Of a stretch of 64,000 nucleotides of DNA, positions 1 through 10,371 are shown piece by piece (the stretch's first letter is position 1; each line of letters begins with the position of its first letter). The notes below the pieces were generated by a model that saw only the letters and a list, made by a program, of their open reading frames with translations, was not told the origin of the DNA and made no database searches. Source of the DNA: Candidatus Bathyarchaeota archaeon (lineage in GTDB: Archaea > Thermoproteota > Bathyarchaeia > 40CM-2-53-6); assembly GCA_005888735.1 (NCBI GenBank), contig VBBN01000034.1, positions 29,292 to 93,291 on the forward strand. Direction: 5' to 3'. The position numbers and the translations under genes were made by a program.

Positions 1-1050
1 GAGGTCCTCGATCACTTTTTCGGGCTCCATATGCCCATATGTCTCCATCTCTTGCTTGAAGGCGTCTCCTCCGATTCCGTCTTCGAGAGATGCCACTAAG
101 ATGACGGTGCTTTTTGGCTGGTGGTTTGGAATTGCTAGGTTTGAGGCGAAGGCTGCGGCTTTGAGTGCCTGGTAGAGGTTTCGTCCAGTGGGCCCGTCTG
201 CTACTGTGAGCACCAACGGGGAGGGTGTTGCGGTTGCTGCGTGTGCACGTCTGGAGAAGTTTTCGGCTAATTGCTGGTGCGCGGTGTTGGGGTCGCCGTA
301 TGATGCTTTGACCATGCTTCCGTCCTGGTTGAGGACGAAGTCGAGGATTCGATGCTCGATCTTCATGAATTCCTTGAGGACCGCGGGAACCTCGTTCATG
401 TCTTCCCTTAGAGGGTTGCCCTTGATTGCGAGCTCCCGGCAGCTGGGGTTGCCGATGACCATGCCGTGGTTGGTCGTGATGGTCTTGAGCCCGGAGCATC
501 CGGGAAGAAGGGCCTTAGCCCCGCCTTCGTAGCCAGCGAAGTAGTGAGGCTGCACGTTCAGGGTTGAGATTAGCAAGTCGCGGTCGAACAGTTCCTTATT
601 GAGCTCGACGGGCGTGTTTCTGCTTGTGACGCCTATCCATTCATACTTGCTCGTTGGGTTCTTTGTGGCGCTTACCCGGATGCTTTTCTGGTATCGTTTG
701 TAGAGGTCTTCGCCGAGGACTTTCTTGATGAAGTCGGGGTCTGAGGGAACATGTGTTCCTCCCGCGAATATGATCTTGATGTCGTCTGTCTTTGGCTCAA
801 TCGTGTTGATGAGGTGTGGTATGTAGGGTGAGTATTTTCGGGTGTAGTCGCTGATGATTATGGCTGGGCTCCAGCATTTCTCCCTGTCGAACGGTTTTGC
901 CCCTACAGGGTTGGCTAAAGCTTCTTTGAAGGCTAGGTCTAAGGGTTTGGTTGGGAGGGGGTTTGGCTGGACCCATCTTATCCTCTCAGGTGTGAGAATG
1001 CTCGTGCCGCCGTATTGGTCGAGAACCGAGAGGGTCACCGTCGCGGTCAA
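1..1050 (-). CDS. Lactate racemase domain (LarA/DUF2088-like) protein, partial, runs off left edge
   Basis: Manual minus-strand translation (not in ORF track because it has no stop in the window): ...IIISDYTRKYSPYIPHLINTI...DDIKIIFAGGTHVPSDPDFIKKVLGEDLYKRY...LNVQPHYFAGYEGGAKALLPGCSGLKTITTNH...; TTG start at ~1050 is a guess. Confidence 0.8.
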   Translation of the reverse strand, partial: MTATVTLSVLDQYGGTSILTPERIRWVQPNPLPTKPLDLAFKEALANPVGAKPFDREKCWSPAIIISDYTRKYSPYIPHLINTIEPKTDDIKIIFAGGTHVPSDPDFIKKVLGEDLYKRYQKSIRVSATKNPTSKYEWIGVTSRNTPVELNKELFDRDLLISTLNVQPHYFAGYEGGAKALLPGCSGLKTITTNHGMVIGNPSCRELAIKGNPLREDMNEVPAVLKEFMKIEHRILDFVLNQDGSMVKASYGDPNTAHQQLAENFSRRAHAATATPSPLVLTVADGPTGRNLYQALKAAAFASNLAIPNHQPKSTVILVASLEDGIGGDAFKQEMETYGHMEPEKVIEDL

Positions 1051-1160
1051 AGCTCGACACCTGACATATCTCGTTGGAGCTGATTTAAGGGTTATACGAA
1101 ATCGTGCTTAGATTGGATTTTTGCGGCCGGGTCTTGGCTGTAAAAAGAAAGAATCCGCCC

Positions 1161-1541
1161 TTACTGGTTGGGCGGATTGTAGGATCGGCCCGAGGTTTGG
1201 GTTTGGGTTTTGGTAGTGGTCTTGAAGCTGTATCCTAGGAACCCGCCGATAAGCCCGAGTATCAATCCGATGAAGTTTAGGGATATCAGCGAGAAGACTA
1301 GGGCTAGTATTGACCCGAGTTTTCTCTGGGCCGCGTTGTTGTAGAGCAGCCATGAACCGGCTATGATGAGGAGGCCTGCGAAGGCTCCCCAGAGTTGTAC
1401 CATTGACTGCATTGCGGGGTCGGTGAGTAGGAAGATTGGTGTGCTGTTCGGTAGCACGAACGCGAGCACTATTGTCAAGATGCCTGCGATGACTGACAGC
1501 GCGAAGGCTGCTGTTGGCTTTGCCTCAACACTTACTGCCAA
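1161..1541 (-). CDS. Small multi-TM membrane protein
   Basis: 126-aa ORF with about four hydrophobic segments. Confidence 0.6.
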   Translation of the reverse strand: MAVSVEAKPTAAFALSVIAGILTIVLAFVLPNSTPIFLLTDPAMQSMVQLWGAFAGLLIIAGSWLLYNNAAQRKLGSILALVFSLISLNFIGLILGLIGGFLGYSFKTTTKTQTQTSGRSYNPPNQ

Positions 1542-2003
1542 GGCTCATCGAACACACATACATGGGCACGTGGCCTATCAAGAAACTGTAACCGGGGCGG
1601 GTGTTGACTTGAGTTGAGCCCCATAGATGATGCATAGTATTAGCAATGTTGGATTCCTCTCTCTCACGTCTCAAATGGCCGCGTCCGCACCCGGTCGTTT
1701 TTCTAGGGTCGTTTTTCTGTCTGGCGGGGAGAATAGGCGATTTTTCTCTGATAGGGCGTGAAATGGGCGAGTCTCGGAATTTTGAGGTATTGGGATCGTT
1801 GGTACTTTCGTTCGGGCCCTCATGGCGGGCGTTGATGGTCGGTGACAGATTGGGATTCAGGGCTTGTTCTGGGCGATTCACGTTGAAGATGGGGGAGAGT
1901 TCTTGAACGGTGATTTGGGATTTGTAGGATTGTCGACTACTGTGAGCCTGCCCTGTATGATTTATTTATAGACCGGGTTTTCACGTGAGATGAATCTCTA
2001 GAA

Positions 2004-2198
2004 TTGCTGAAACCGGAGGATGCGAAGAAGATGGATAAGTTTGCCAAGAATTTCTGGACGGAAGTCGTCATCATGCTAGTCTGGATCCTGTTCACTACGG
2101 CCGCCTTCCTTCGATATTCGAATCCTAATCTTCTGTTCGCGAGCGCTTTAGGGTTCACTTTCTACGTGGCGGCCAATATCGTTCTGTCGAGCCGCTAG
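2004..2198 (+). CDS. Small two-TM membrane protein
   Basis: 64-aa ORF, charged N-terminus followed by two hydrophobic stretches. Confidence 0.45.
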   Translation: MLKPEDAKKMDKFAKNFWTEVVIMLVWILFTTAAFLRYSNPNLLFASALGFTFYVAANIVLSSR

Positions 2199-2761
2199 TT
2201 CTGCGCCTGTGTGGCACGCCGTCTCGCGCGTCGCCTGCGGATGATTCTCTTCTTCTCCTCCTTCGAGAGCCGTTGTCTCATCGTCGCCCAGAGCCTCCGT
2301 ACCTCTCCTGCGTAGGTGGAGGATGGGCCGTGGATGTGGCGGTTGCCGAACACGGTGAAGAGGAGTCCTCCCCAAGCAACCCAGAGCACTGGTCCAGCGG
2401 CTGAGAGGAGGATCGGTACGCGTAGCAGGAGGTCTGAGAAGCCCAGTGTTGCCCCTATGCCGACCAGCTCCTTACCGGAGCGAAGATGGTTCTTGAGGCA
2501 GAGGAATCCTCCTAGGAGTACTGCGGGTCCGCTTGCACCTGTCAACACGGACATTGCGAACGCTAGGGCTGCGAAGATTGACAGCTCTGCCCCGTTGTTG
2601 GATAAGGTGTTGAAGAGGGTGTACCAGCCGTTGGTTCCCTGCTCGGGGAGCACTTTCGAGGAGACTAGTTGGACGAGTGCGAGTATTTGGACGGTTGTTA
2701 GGATGCTTCCTCCTATGATTGCTAGTGTGCTAGAGTAGCGATTGTCTATGTTGACTAGCAC
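2195..2761 (-). CDS. Hypothetical multi-TM membrane protein with basic C-terminal tail
   Basis: 188-aa ORF, several hydrophobic helices, RRRRARRR tail. Confidence 0.55.
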   Translation of the reverse strand: MLVNIDNRYSSTLAIIGGSILTTVQILALVQLVSSKVLPEQGTNGWYTLFNTLSNNGAELSIFAALAFAMSVLTGASGPAVLLGGFLCLKNHLRSGKELVGIGATLGFSDLLLRVPILLSAAGPVLWVAWGGLLFTVFGNRHIHGPSSTYAGEVRRLWATMRQRLSKEEKKRIIRRRRARRRATQAQN

Positions 2762-2851
2762 TGCGGAGGAGCCTTCTCAGATTCGGATGAAAGCTGAGTC
2801 GTAAAAGGGTACGGATACCGGGCGTTAATGGCTTCGGAACAATTCGGTCTG

Positions 2852-3436
2852 CTAGAGCTTGACTTGGAAGGGGGCGGGGAGGGACGAATCGATTACTGCG
2901 TCGATATTCTTTCTTACAGTGTTCAGGTCGATTCCCTGATAGCTGGCTCGTGTGCCTAGTTTCTGCTTCGCCTTTTTTAGCATGGCTATAGATCGTTCGG
3001 TTCTGTTTCGTTGTGCGTGAACGAAAGCGGCGGCTGTCAAGATTAGTCCTTGGATGATGTCTCGTTCTTCTCCCTCTGCGGGATGCCAGATTTGTTCTAG
3101 GACCTCGTGGCATTCCCAGAACCGCTCTTCGTTGAAGAGCGAGATTCCTTCTTTGAGGATCTCGAGCCTGTCTCCCGGAACCGGTGCTTTGTCGAGTAGT
3201 TTGAGGGTGATGATTCGTTCGAAATTCTTCTCGAGTGCTGCCTTGGACTTGTTGAGCGCCGGGCTGTTCTCGGCGAAGAGGTCGAACTCGACGGCTCGGC
3301 TGCTGATTCGGAGGTGCCCAATGGCCTCTTTAGCGCCTAGGACCTCCCGGACCTGTTTTGCGAAGCTCGAGGCATCTTTCGGAGTGTACTTCTGCTTGTT
3401 CTCTAATCGCACCAAATAGCGTGCCAAATTGTTCAT
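2852..3436 (-). CDS. DUF309 domain-containing protein
   Basis: LFNEERFWECHEVLEQIWHPAEGEERDIIQGLILTAAAFVHAQR motif. Confidence 0.85.
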   Translation of the reverse strand: MNNLARYLVRLENKQKYTPKDASSFAKQVREVLGAKEAIGHLRISSRAVEFDLFAENSPALNKSKAALEKNFERIITLKLLDKAPVPGDRLEILKEGISLFNEERFWECHEVLEQIWHPAEGEERDIIQGLILTAAAFVHAQRNRTERSIAMLKKAKQKLGTRASYQGIDLNTVRKNIDAVIDSSLPAPFQVKL

Positions 3437-3445
3437 TCTCTCTTG

Positions 3446-4390
3446 TTATTCGAAGCTGCTTTCCCTGAGGTGTCTTATCCTCATGAGGTCTTCCCCTGTC
3501 AGGGGCGGAAGCTCGGAGGCTTGAAGGTTCTCCTGGACCTGTTCAGGCGTCTTCGCTCCAGGGATCGTGGTTGAGACGTCTGGATTGTCGAGTGCGAAGC
3601 GAATGGCTGCTTGAGCTAGGGTCCGGCCTCTGTGTTCTAGGAATCTGAGCTTCTCCGCTGCCTGAGCCATGCCAGCGATGTACTTTCTGGGAAAGTTGTG
3701 ACGAATGTCACCCTCTGGGAAGGTCTCTTCGGGTTTGAGTTTGCCTGTAAGGAAGCCGTTAGCCAGGGGTTCTCGTGCGATGATGGCAACCTTGTTCGCT
3801 TTAGCCAATCCGAACAGCTCGTTCTTGGCTTCTTGTCGGAGGATGTTGTAGACGACTTGTATTGTGCTTGGACGTCCGGATTTCATTGCGAGTATTCCTT
3901 CGGCTGGGTCGTGGATGCTGATTCCGTAGTGGTGTATTTTCTTGGTCTTCTTGAGATCGTCGAGGAATTGGAAGAGGCGGGGGTTCTTGATGAGATGGCT
4001 GGGAGGGTTGTGGAGTTGATAGAGGTCTACGTGGTCTGTTTGGAGCCTGTCCAGGCTTTTTTGGAGTGCGAAGAGAATGTATTCGAGTGTGAAGTTCATT
4101 CGAGGCGCGCCGTGGTAGAAGTCGCCCCCGACCTTTGTTGCGATGACGACTTCGTCGCGTCGTCCTGCCAGTGCTTTGCCTAGGATTTCTTCGCTGTGGC
4201 CGTGCCCGTAGGCGTCTGCTGTGTCGAAGAAGGTGCAGCCTAGGTCGAGGGCCTTCTTGACGGCTTCGAGTGATGATTTGTCGTCGGTTGGTCCGTAACT
4301 GTTACCGTGAGCGTTTCCACCTATCGCCCAGGCTCCGAACCCGACCTCGCTAACCTTGACACCGGTCTTTCCCAGGACCCGGTACTTCAT
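3446..4390 (-). CDS. Aldo/keto reductase
   Basis: MKYRVLGKTGVKVSEVGFGAWAIGG, DTADAYGHGHSEEILGKAL, DHVDLYQLHNP. Confidence 0.92.
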   Translation of the reverse strand: MKYRVLGKTGVKVSEVGFGAWAIGGNAHGNSYGPTDDKSSLEAVKKALDLGCTFFDTADAYGHGHSEEILGKALAGRRDEVVIATKVGGDFYHGAPRMNFTLEYILFALQKSLDRLQTDHVDLYQLHNPPSHLIKNPRLFQFLDDLKKTKKIHHYGISIHDPAEGILAMKSGRPSTIQVVYNILRQEAKNELFGLAKANKVAIIAREPLANGFLTGKLKPEETFPEGDIRHNFPRKYIAGMAQAAEKLRFLEHRGRTLAQAAIRFALDNPDVSTTIPGAKTPEQVQENLQASELPPLTGEDLMRIRHLRESSFE

Positions 4391-4482
4391 CAGTGGTTTC
4401 GAAGGGAATTGTCTCTCGCTACTACATTTAGCCTCCTAGACTAAGGACGTCTCGGGGGCGACACACCCTGGAGATGTGGGTG

Positions 4483-7323
4483 TTAGTGTATCTGGATGTT
4501 TCCGCCTTGGAGCGTTCCTGATTTTGAGTATCCTGTTCCGAGTTGAATGGAAAACGTATCTTGGCCTGCACCTGGCTCCGCTTTGTCTTGGACTGCGATC
4601 GTGAATGTCGTGGCGAAGCCGTTCGTTGTGCCTGTACCTGTAATCGTGGCGGTGTTCCCCTTGAAGTTGGCCGAGGTTATAAGATTGGTTATGAAGTCGA
4701 CTCCGCTTGTAGAATCCTTGTATGCGGCCTTTCCACTTACCCGTCCGGAGGAGCTGACCTTTACTTCGATGCTGAAGCCTCCGCGGTCCTGTTGTGGGTC
4801 GACGAAAATGTAGCCTCCGCCAGTGACTTTGCATGTGGTGCCTAGCGGACAGTTGCTGGGTGTTTTGGTCATGCCGACGACATAGTCGAAGACTCGTGTG
4901 GCGTCGGCGTCCATCATTATTGGGTTGCCGCCGGTGAACCCGAAGGTGAGGGTTGTGACACTGTAGAGCTTGTCCCCGGTGATGGGGCTGCCGATGTTAG
5001 ACAGTAGCGCGGTTATTGTGATCGTATTGGTGGCGGCGTTGATGGTGCCGGTCGCCGGTTGCTCGGCTGGGTAGACGATGATCTTGCAGTTCTGTGGTGT
5101 GGTTGTGACGCAGCCGCTACCTCGAGGTAATCCAGTCGGGTTGGAGGTGGCGGATGTTCCTGTTCCTGCGAAGAACACCGGTGGCTGGCCGCCGGTGGAG
5201 TTGGCGCCGAGGTAGAATATCCGGTAGCTTTCTTCTCCGTTGTCCCCGGTGGTGTTGAACTGCCAACGTGTGAGCCAGAGTATGCCAGTTGCCCCTGTGG
5301 GCGGTGTGAGGGAGGCGAGGTTGTTCAGTTTCATGGTGACTGTGAGGTGGGAGGTGTCGGGCTGGGAGAGCTGGGTGGAGAGTAGGTCGAGGCTGAGCTG
5401 GTTGGCGCCTGCGCCGAGCGGTGAGAAGTGAGGGAGCTGAGCGTCGCCGGCGGGGTCTGTTACTGTGGCTATGCTGGGATTATTGGAGGTGAGAGTTGTT
5501 CCGTAGGCGGAGGGTCCTGCTACTTGTGTTAGCTCGAAGAGGCTTGCCCCGTGGTGCTGGTTTGTCAGGTCGTTGACTACTATGCGGGCTGCTCCGTTGC
5601 TGTCGATGGCTAGAGTGAAGAAGTCGGCCAGAGTCCTGTCTCCCATGGAGGTTGTGCGGCCTAGGCCTCCGGTGCATATCTGGCCGTAGTCTGTGGGGTG
5701 CTCGCTGGCTTTAACCTGGTATATGATGGGAGTGGTGGTGGTTGCTCCGGTTACCTGGACGAGGTAGACGAACCACTTGATCGCTGTCGCTGCTTGGCGG
5801 TTGATGAGCCAGCTGGGAAAGCTGTTCGGGTCCCCGGGGGAGGCGGTCCCGTAGAATGCGCTGTCGACTATTCCTGGGGCTCCTCTGATGGCCCAGGGCA
5901 TAACGTTGCTGTTGGCCGGGTCGCCGTTGACTTGGACGGGCGTGGTCCAGGTGGTTCCCTGGTTTATGGAGGAGCTGAGGTAGACGTTGTTATTCGCGGT
6001 ATCTACCCAGACGGCGTAGAGGTTCCCAGCGGAATCTGTTGCCACATCAGAGAATAAGCGTCCGAGTCCTATTGAGCCACCAGGGCTTGTTGGAGCGTTT
6101 ACCTCGGTAAATACTAGGCCTGTTCTCTGGTCTGGGGCGACTGATGCTTTCCATATCCTTTCATGGTCGGGCCTGTTGCAGGGCAAGTAGAGGACCCTGT
6201 TTACCGGGTCGAAAAGTAGCCTTCCGCAACGGCCATCTGTTGTGATGCTGCCGGTCGTGGTTGCGGCTGCGTTCTGGTAGATCACTCCGCCGACTGGATC
6301 TGTAGGTCCTGTGGAGCCAGGTGAGGAGTAGATTTGCCAGCCGAAGGCTTGCTGGTTGAAGACGAGGAAGACCGTGTTGTCGTTGGCGCTAGACGTGAGG
6401 CCATTGTCGATTGCTAGCCACTGCCGGTCGTCGGCAGGCTGCCCTGTGACTGGGTTCGCTCTCCAAGTGTTGCCGCCATCGTTGGTGACTGCGACGCTTA
6501 CGGCTGCCAGTCCTTCAAGGTCTGCGAAATAGGCGTTTCCTATGTCATCTGTTATTATGTCCGTGTCCCCGCCTCCTGACGCGGCCGGGTTCGGCCTCAA
6601 GCCGTTAGGCGAAACGATGTGGAAGGTGTCTCCGTTGTCGGTGGATTTTGCGACGAAACCTTGGGCGGTGCTGAAACCCCAGGGGCCTGTTTCCCATATG
6701 TTGCCGTACTTGTCGATGTGGTTCAAGGGCTCTCCTTCGGTTCGTTGTGGGTCGATGATTGTGTGGGGTCCGAAGGCTATTCCTCCGGTTGGGAATTGTG
6801 GGTTGACGACTGATCCGCCGCTTGTGTAGGCTAGGGTGGCGGAGCCTGTGTAGTCTGAGGCGATGACTAGGAAGGGTGCTGTTCGGACTTCATACATGCC
6901 TGGCATCGGGCTTTGGAGGACGACCTGTTCCGATGTGGTTCCTCCCTGGTTAGAATGGCCTACTTGCAGGCCATCGCTTTGCCGGTAGATGTAAAGGTCG
7001 AAGTCGTTGCTCGAGCTTACCCAATTGATTGTGATGGTGACGGTTCCAGTGTTGAGCTGCCAGAAGTTGCTGGCCAGATTGAGATTGATAATGAAATGGT
7101 CGCAGAGCAGATTGAGAGGATCAGCGGAAGGAGGGCACGTAGCCGGGTCCCCGTTGACGCCGAACGCGTAGGTTGCTCCCTGCCAGTTTAGGGAGAGGTT
7201 CCCAGTGGAGAGAGTGCCGCTAGAAGGGTTGGCGGCTTCGGAGCGTTGGGCTAGTATTCCGCTTCCTGATAGAAGGATAGCGGCTAACAGAAAGGTTACC
7301 CTAGCGGTTGTTCTAAGGGAAAT
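4483..7323 (-). CDS. Large secreted BNR/sialidase-fold protein; true N-terminus upstream of the ORF-track start
   Basis: 807-aa ORF plus in-frame upstream extension (I)SLRTTARVTFLLAAILLSGSGILAQRSEAANPSSG... carrying a signal peptide; BNR-like repeats. Extension has no ATG/GTG/TTG; ATT at 7321-7323 is a candidate start. Confidence 0.75.
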   Translation of the reverse strand: MSLRTTARVTFLLAAILLSGSGILAQRSEAANPSSGTLSTGNLSLNWQGATYAFGVNGDPATCPPSADPLNLLCDHFIINLNLASNFWQLNTGTVTITINWVSSSNDFDLYIYRQSDGLQVGHSNQGGTTSEQVVLQSPMPGMYEVRTAPFLVIASDYTGSATLAYTSGGSVVNPQFPTGGIAFGPHTIIDPQRTEGEPLNHIDKYGNIWETGPWGFSTAQGFVAKSTDNGDTFHIVSPNGLRPNPAASGGGDTDIITDDIGNAYFADLEGLAAVSVAVTNDGGNTWRANPVTGQPADDRQWLAIDNGLTSSANDNTVFLVFNQQAFGWQIYSSPGSTGPTDPVGGVIYQNAAATTTGSITTDGRCGRLLFDPVNRVLYLPCNRPDHERIWKASVAPDQRTGLVFTEVNAPTSPGGSIGLGRLFSDVATDSAGNLYAVWVDTANNNVYLSSSINQGTTWTTPVQVNGDPANSNVMPWAIRGAPGIVDSAFYGTASPGDPNSFPSWLINRQAATAIKWFVYLVQVTGATTTTPIIYQVKASEHPTDYGQICTGGLGRTTSMGDRTLADFFTLAIDSNGAARIVVNDLTNQHHGASLFELTQVAGPSAYGTTLTSNNPSIATVTDPAGDAQLPHFSPLGAGANQLSLDLLSTQLSQPDTSHLTVTMKLNNLASLTPPTGATGILWLTRWQFNTTGDNGEESYRIFYLGANSTGGQPPVFFAGTGTSATSNPTGLPRGSGCVTTTPQNCKIIVYPAEQPATGTINAATNTITITALLSNIGSPITGDKLYSVTTLTFGFTGGNPIMMDADATRVFDYVVGMTKTPSNCPLGTTCKVTGGGYIFVDPQQDRGGFSIEVKVSSSGRVSGKAAYKDSTSGVDFITNLITSANFKGNTATITGTGTTNGFATTFTIAVQDKAEPGAGQDTFSIQLGTGYSKSGTLQGGNIQIH

Positions 7324-7519
7324 GGGGCCAACTGGACACTGGTGACCGTTGCTGGGTTGTTGTGTCTAGGGATAAAACGAAAGTTTCGCAGGGGGATATT
7401 TTCTAGGTTCGAAAAGATTTCTTCTCGATATATCACCATTTGATATATTGGGAGGCTCGATTTGTCGTGCCAGCGTTTATCGGGGTCTTGAGGCTAGACT
7501 AAGTAACGGTTAGTACCGT

Positions 7520-7870
7520 TTGAGCCAGTCTCTGCAAGAGTGGATTCTTGGGCTTCCCGGCGTTACTCAGGCTCCTCATCGTTTTGGCGGGACCGAGTTT
7601 CAGGTTCACGGTTTGGAGTTCATGCATTCCCATGGGAGCTCGTACTTGGACATCAGACTGTCCCTGGAAGACCAGGCCCGGGTCTTGAAGGAGGGACGGG
7701 CTGAGCCGCATCGATTTGCGCCTCAGGGAGGCTGGGTGACGTTTCGAATTCGCGGTGACGGGGACGTTGAGAAGGCGAAGGAGATAATCCGATTGGCGTA
7801 TGATAATGCTGAGAAGAAGATGAAGGCTCACTCGGCGAGGCGTGGCGCGGGCCAGACTTCACTGGTCTAA
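7520..7870 (+). CDS. Luciferase-family/DUF5519-like protein
   Basis: HRFGGTEFQVHGLEFMHSHG...AEPHRFAPQGGWVTFRIRGDGDVEKAKEIIRLAYD; TTG start. Confidence 0.7.
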   Translation: MSQSLQEWILGLPGVTQAPHRFGGTEFQVHGLEFMHSHGSSYLDIRLSLEDQARVLKEGRAEPHRFAPQGGWVTFRIRGDGDVEKAKEIIRLAYDNAEKKMKAHSARRGAGQTSLV

Positions 7871-7893
7871 TACGAGCTAGAATCGAGCAGTGA

Positions 7894-8307
7894 TTATGAT
7901 TCTTTCAACGGGACGACTTGGAGAGAGTCCACCTCTTTTCCTTGATCGTCGAACAGCGTTGCAGTGTCTCCTTCATTGTTCCAGATGAATGCATGCTTTC
8001 CCCAGTATAGGTTCCACCTAGGCTGTTTTCCCTTGGTCTCCGAATCCTTGCTGCTGCCGCTGTGTAGAACGATCTGGTCTCGAGGTTTGAGGGTGATTTT
8101 CTCATCGAACGTGTATGTGTGGCGGCGTTCTCCAGTTCGGGTGTTGTCCATGATCTTCCAGCCTGCGAGCGAGACAGTGCTGTCTCCCATGTTTTCGAGA
8201 ACAATGTACTCCTGGTTCAAACTGTCGGGAGTGTCTTTTCCTTTTGGGTTGTAGTTGATGTGTTTGACGCTGACTCGTTTCAGGGTCATGTCTTGGGTGG
8301 CTTGCAC
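7894..8307 (-). CDS. Lamin-tail domain protein
   Basis: VSVKHINYNPKGKDTPDSLNQEYIVLENMGDSTVSLAGWKIMDN. Confidence 0.8.
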   Translation of the reverse strand: MQATQDMTLKRVSVKHINYNPKGKDTPDSLNQEYIVLENMGDSTVSLAGWKIMDNTRTGERRHTYTFDEKITLKPRDQIVLHSGSSKDSETKGKQPRWNLYWGKHAFIWNNEGDTATLFDDQGKEVDSLQVVPLKES

Positions 8308-8472
8308 GATTATGTTGCCTAGGTGAAATCGCGGTTATAAGTGTAGAGCGGATCAATCAACGCCAGTGTGTGTAACATTCCGCTGAGCCTCTAGGCGAGT
8401 CTGTCCTTTCGATGGCATGTTATGCTATTAGGATACCATCAGAGCCACAGAAAGAGCTTGAGGGTGTGGGTC

Positions 8473-9456
8473 TCACACCGTGATGACGATTTTTCCTCGG
8501 GCGTGTCCTTCCTCAAAGTAGCGGACAGCGTCGGGTACCTTGCTCAACGGGTAGCGGCTGTCTATCACCGGGGTCACCTTTCCTCTCTCGATGAGCTCTT
8601 TGAGTACAAGCAAGTCCGGTTTGTTTAGTTTCGCTATACGGAAGACCATCTTCTGGCTCACGAATGGTCTCAAGAAGAGTGATTTGATCGGGAGAGCGAG
8701 GGGTCCGATCCAGCGACCTTCTTTAGAATATGAACCCTTTGTGGCACCCACAATCACAAGAATTCCTTTGGGGACCAAGGCGCGCCTGTAATCTGACAAC
8801 GAACGGTTTCCCGCGTTATCTAGGATGAGATCGTATCGCTGCCCGTTTTTGGTGAAATCCTCCTTGGTGTAATCCACGACGTGGTCTGCGCCGAGCGAGC
8901 GGACTAGGTCCAGGTTCCTCGTGCTGCAGACACCGGTCACTTCCACTCCGAACGACTTTGCGATCTGGACGGCGAACGTACCCACGCCTCCCGACGCGCC
9001 GTTGATCAGGACTTTCTGCCCTGGCCGAATCTGGCCCCAGTCACGTAGAGCCTGCAGGGCCGTGATTGCCGCGATGGGAATGGCCGCCGCTTGCTCGAGC
9101 GTTATGTTGGCCGGTTTCCGCACGAGTTTATCTTCGGGGACGCATGCATATTCGGCGAAGGCGCCGCTACGCCCGCAGAAGACCTCATCGCCCTGTTGAA
9201 ACTCTGTTACGTTCTTGCCTATCGCTTCAACCACGCCGGCCATGTCAACTCCTGTTTTGGGGTCTTTTGGTCGGCGCAGCCCCATCGACATGCGGGCGAT
9301 GTATGGCAGGCCTGTCATGTAGTGCCAGTCAGCGGGATTGACGGAGGCCGCTTTGACTCGAACTAGCACTTCGTCATCTTGGACTACAGGCTTGTCCACT
9401 TCTTTGAGTTCCAGAACGTCAGGTGAGCCGTATCGCTGGTAGACGACTGCTTTCAT
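8473..9456 (-). CDS. Zinc-type/quinone oxidoreductase-like NAD(P)-dependent dehydrogenase (MDR family)
   Basis: MKAVVYQRYGSPDVLELKEVDKPVVQ; KVLINGASGGVGTFAVQIAKSFG; the ORF-track start at 9567 adds a doubtful N-terminus. Confidence 0.9.
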   Translation of the reverse strand: MKAVVYQRYGSPDVLELKEVDKPVVQDDEVLVRVKAASVNPADWHYMTGLPYIARMSMGLRRPKDPKTGVDMAGVVEAIGKNVTEFQQGDEVFCGRSGAFAEYACVPEDKLVRKPANITLEQAAAIPIAAITALQALRDWGQIRPGQKVLINGASGGVGTFAVQIAKSFGVEVTGVCSTRNLDLVRSLGADHVVDYTKEDFTKNGQRYDLILDNAGNRSLSDYRRALVPKGILVIVGATKGSYSKEGRWIGPLALPIKSLFLRPFVSQKMVFRIAKLNKPDLLVLKELIERGKVTPVIDSRYPLSKVPDAVRYFEEGHARGKIVITV

Positions 9457-9651
9457 CGTGCTCTTCTGGTCCGTCGCGGGAAGGGCCGGCTGGGTCACTT
9501 TACCAGGAGCTGGGATGGTTTCAAGGGTCAACTTAGGGTCTGCGTAACAATCGAGACTCGCATACAAAAGGGTGTACCTAGGTCATTAGCCGAGGTCTGA
9601 TGGTTGGGGGAGAAAGGCTGTTAGGACCCTTGTACTAGTGGGCTGTGGCAA

Positions 9652-10233
9652 ATGAAGCCTGTGTTCTTCTCTTCACCATCTGAGCTGCGCAAGTGGTTTG
9701 AGCAATATCACAAAAAGGCGCAGGAGCTGTGGGTTGGATTTTACAAGATGGGTTCTGGTCGGCAGAGTGTGACTATGCCGGAGGCTGTGGATCAAGCCCT
9801 GTGTTTCGGCTGGATTGACAGTGTCCGGAAGAATGTTGACGCGGTGAGTTACATGAATCGGTTTACTCCACGGAAGCCTCGCAGTATCTGGAGCTCTGTC
9901 AATTCCAAGCGGGCGAAGGAGCTGGTCGAATTGGGACTGATGCAGCCCGCGGGTCTCATGGCGTTTCGGGAGAGGGATGCGGAGAAGTCGGGGGTGTACT
10001 CGTATGAGCGAAAGAGTTTCAGGAAACTCCCTGAGGTATACGAGCGCAAGCTGAGGATGAACGGGGAAGCGTGGAGCTTCTTCAAGTCACAGCCTCCGTC
10101 CTACCAGAGGACAGCAGGATACTGGGTGGCAAGTGCGAAGAGAGAGGAGACGAGGTTGAAACGGCTCGACATTTTGATTCGATACTCGGAGAAGGGAGGG
10201 ACAATCCCACCACTGACCAGACCGAGTCCTTAG
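9652..10233 (+). CDS. YdeI/OmpD-associated family protein
   Basis: LRKWFEQYHKKAQELWVGFYKMGSGRQSVTMPEAVDQALCFGWIDSVRKNVD. Confidence 0.85.
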   Translation: MKPVFFSSPSELRKWFEQYHKKAQELWVGFYKMGSGRQSVTMPEAVDQALCFGWIDSVRKNVDAVSYMNRFTPRKPRSIWSSVNSKRAKELVELGLMQPAGLMAFRERDAEKSGVYSYERKSFRKLPEVYERKLRMNGEAWSFFKSQPPSYQRTAGYWVASAKREETRLKRLDILIRYSEKGGTIPPLTRPSP

Positions 10234-10344
10234 ATGAGTAGCTCTTGGAATGTTTCATTGGCATTGTCGGGTTTCTTTTTGGAAACCTACTGCTTAGGCG
10301 TCCTGGGCGAGGCTGTCTTGAGTCGGAAAGCTTAATTCCGCGGG

Positions 10345-10356
10345 CCCACTGGTGGG
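10345..10356. promoter_or_regulatory. Palindrome CCCAC-TG-GTGGG, candidate operator of the AbrB/PIN pair
   Basis: 12-bp palindrome 15 nt upstream of the antitoxin start, with an extra GTGGG half-site at ~10361. Confidence 0.35.
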
Positions 10357-10371
10357 AGATGTGGGAAGGAA

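Noticed and set aside
5698-6057. Many antisense ORFs over large secreted genes (e.g. 5698-6057 +, 11285-11548 +, 11715-12098 -)
   Set aside because: Repetitive low-complexity translations opposite or out of frame to well-supported CDSs; typical GC-driven spurious ORFs.
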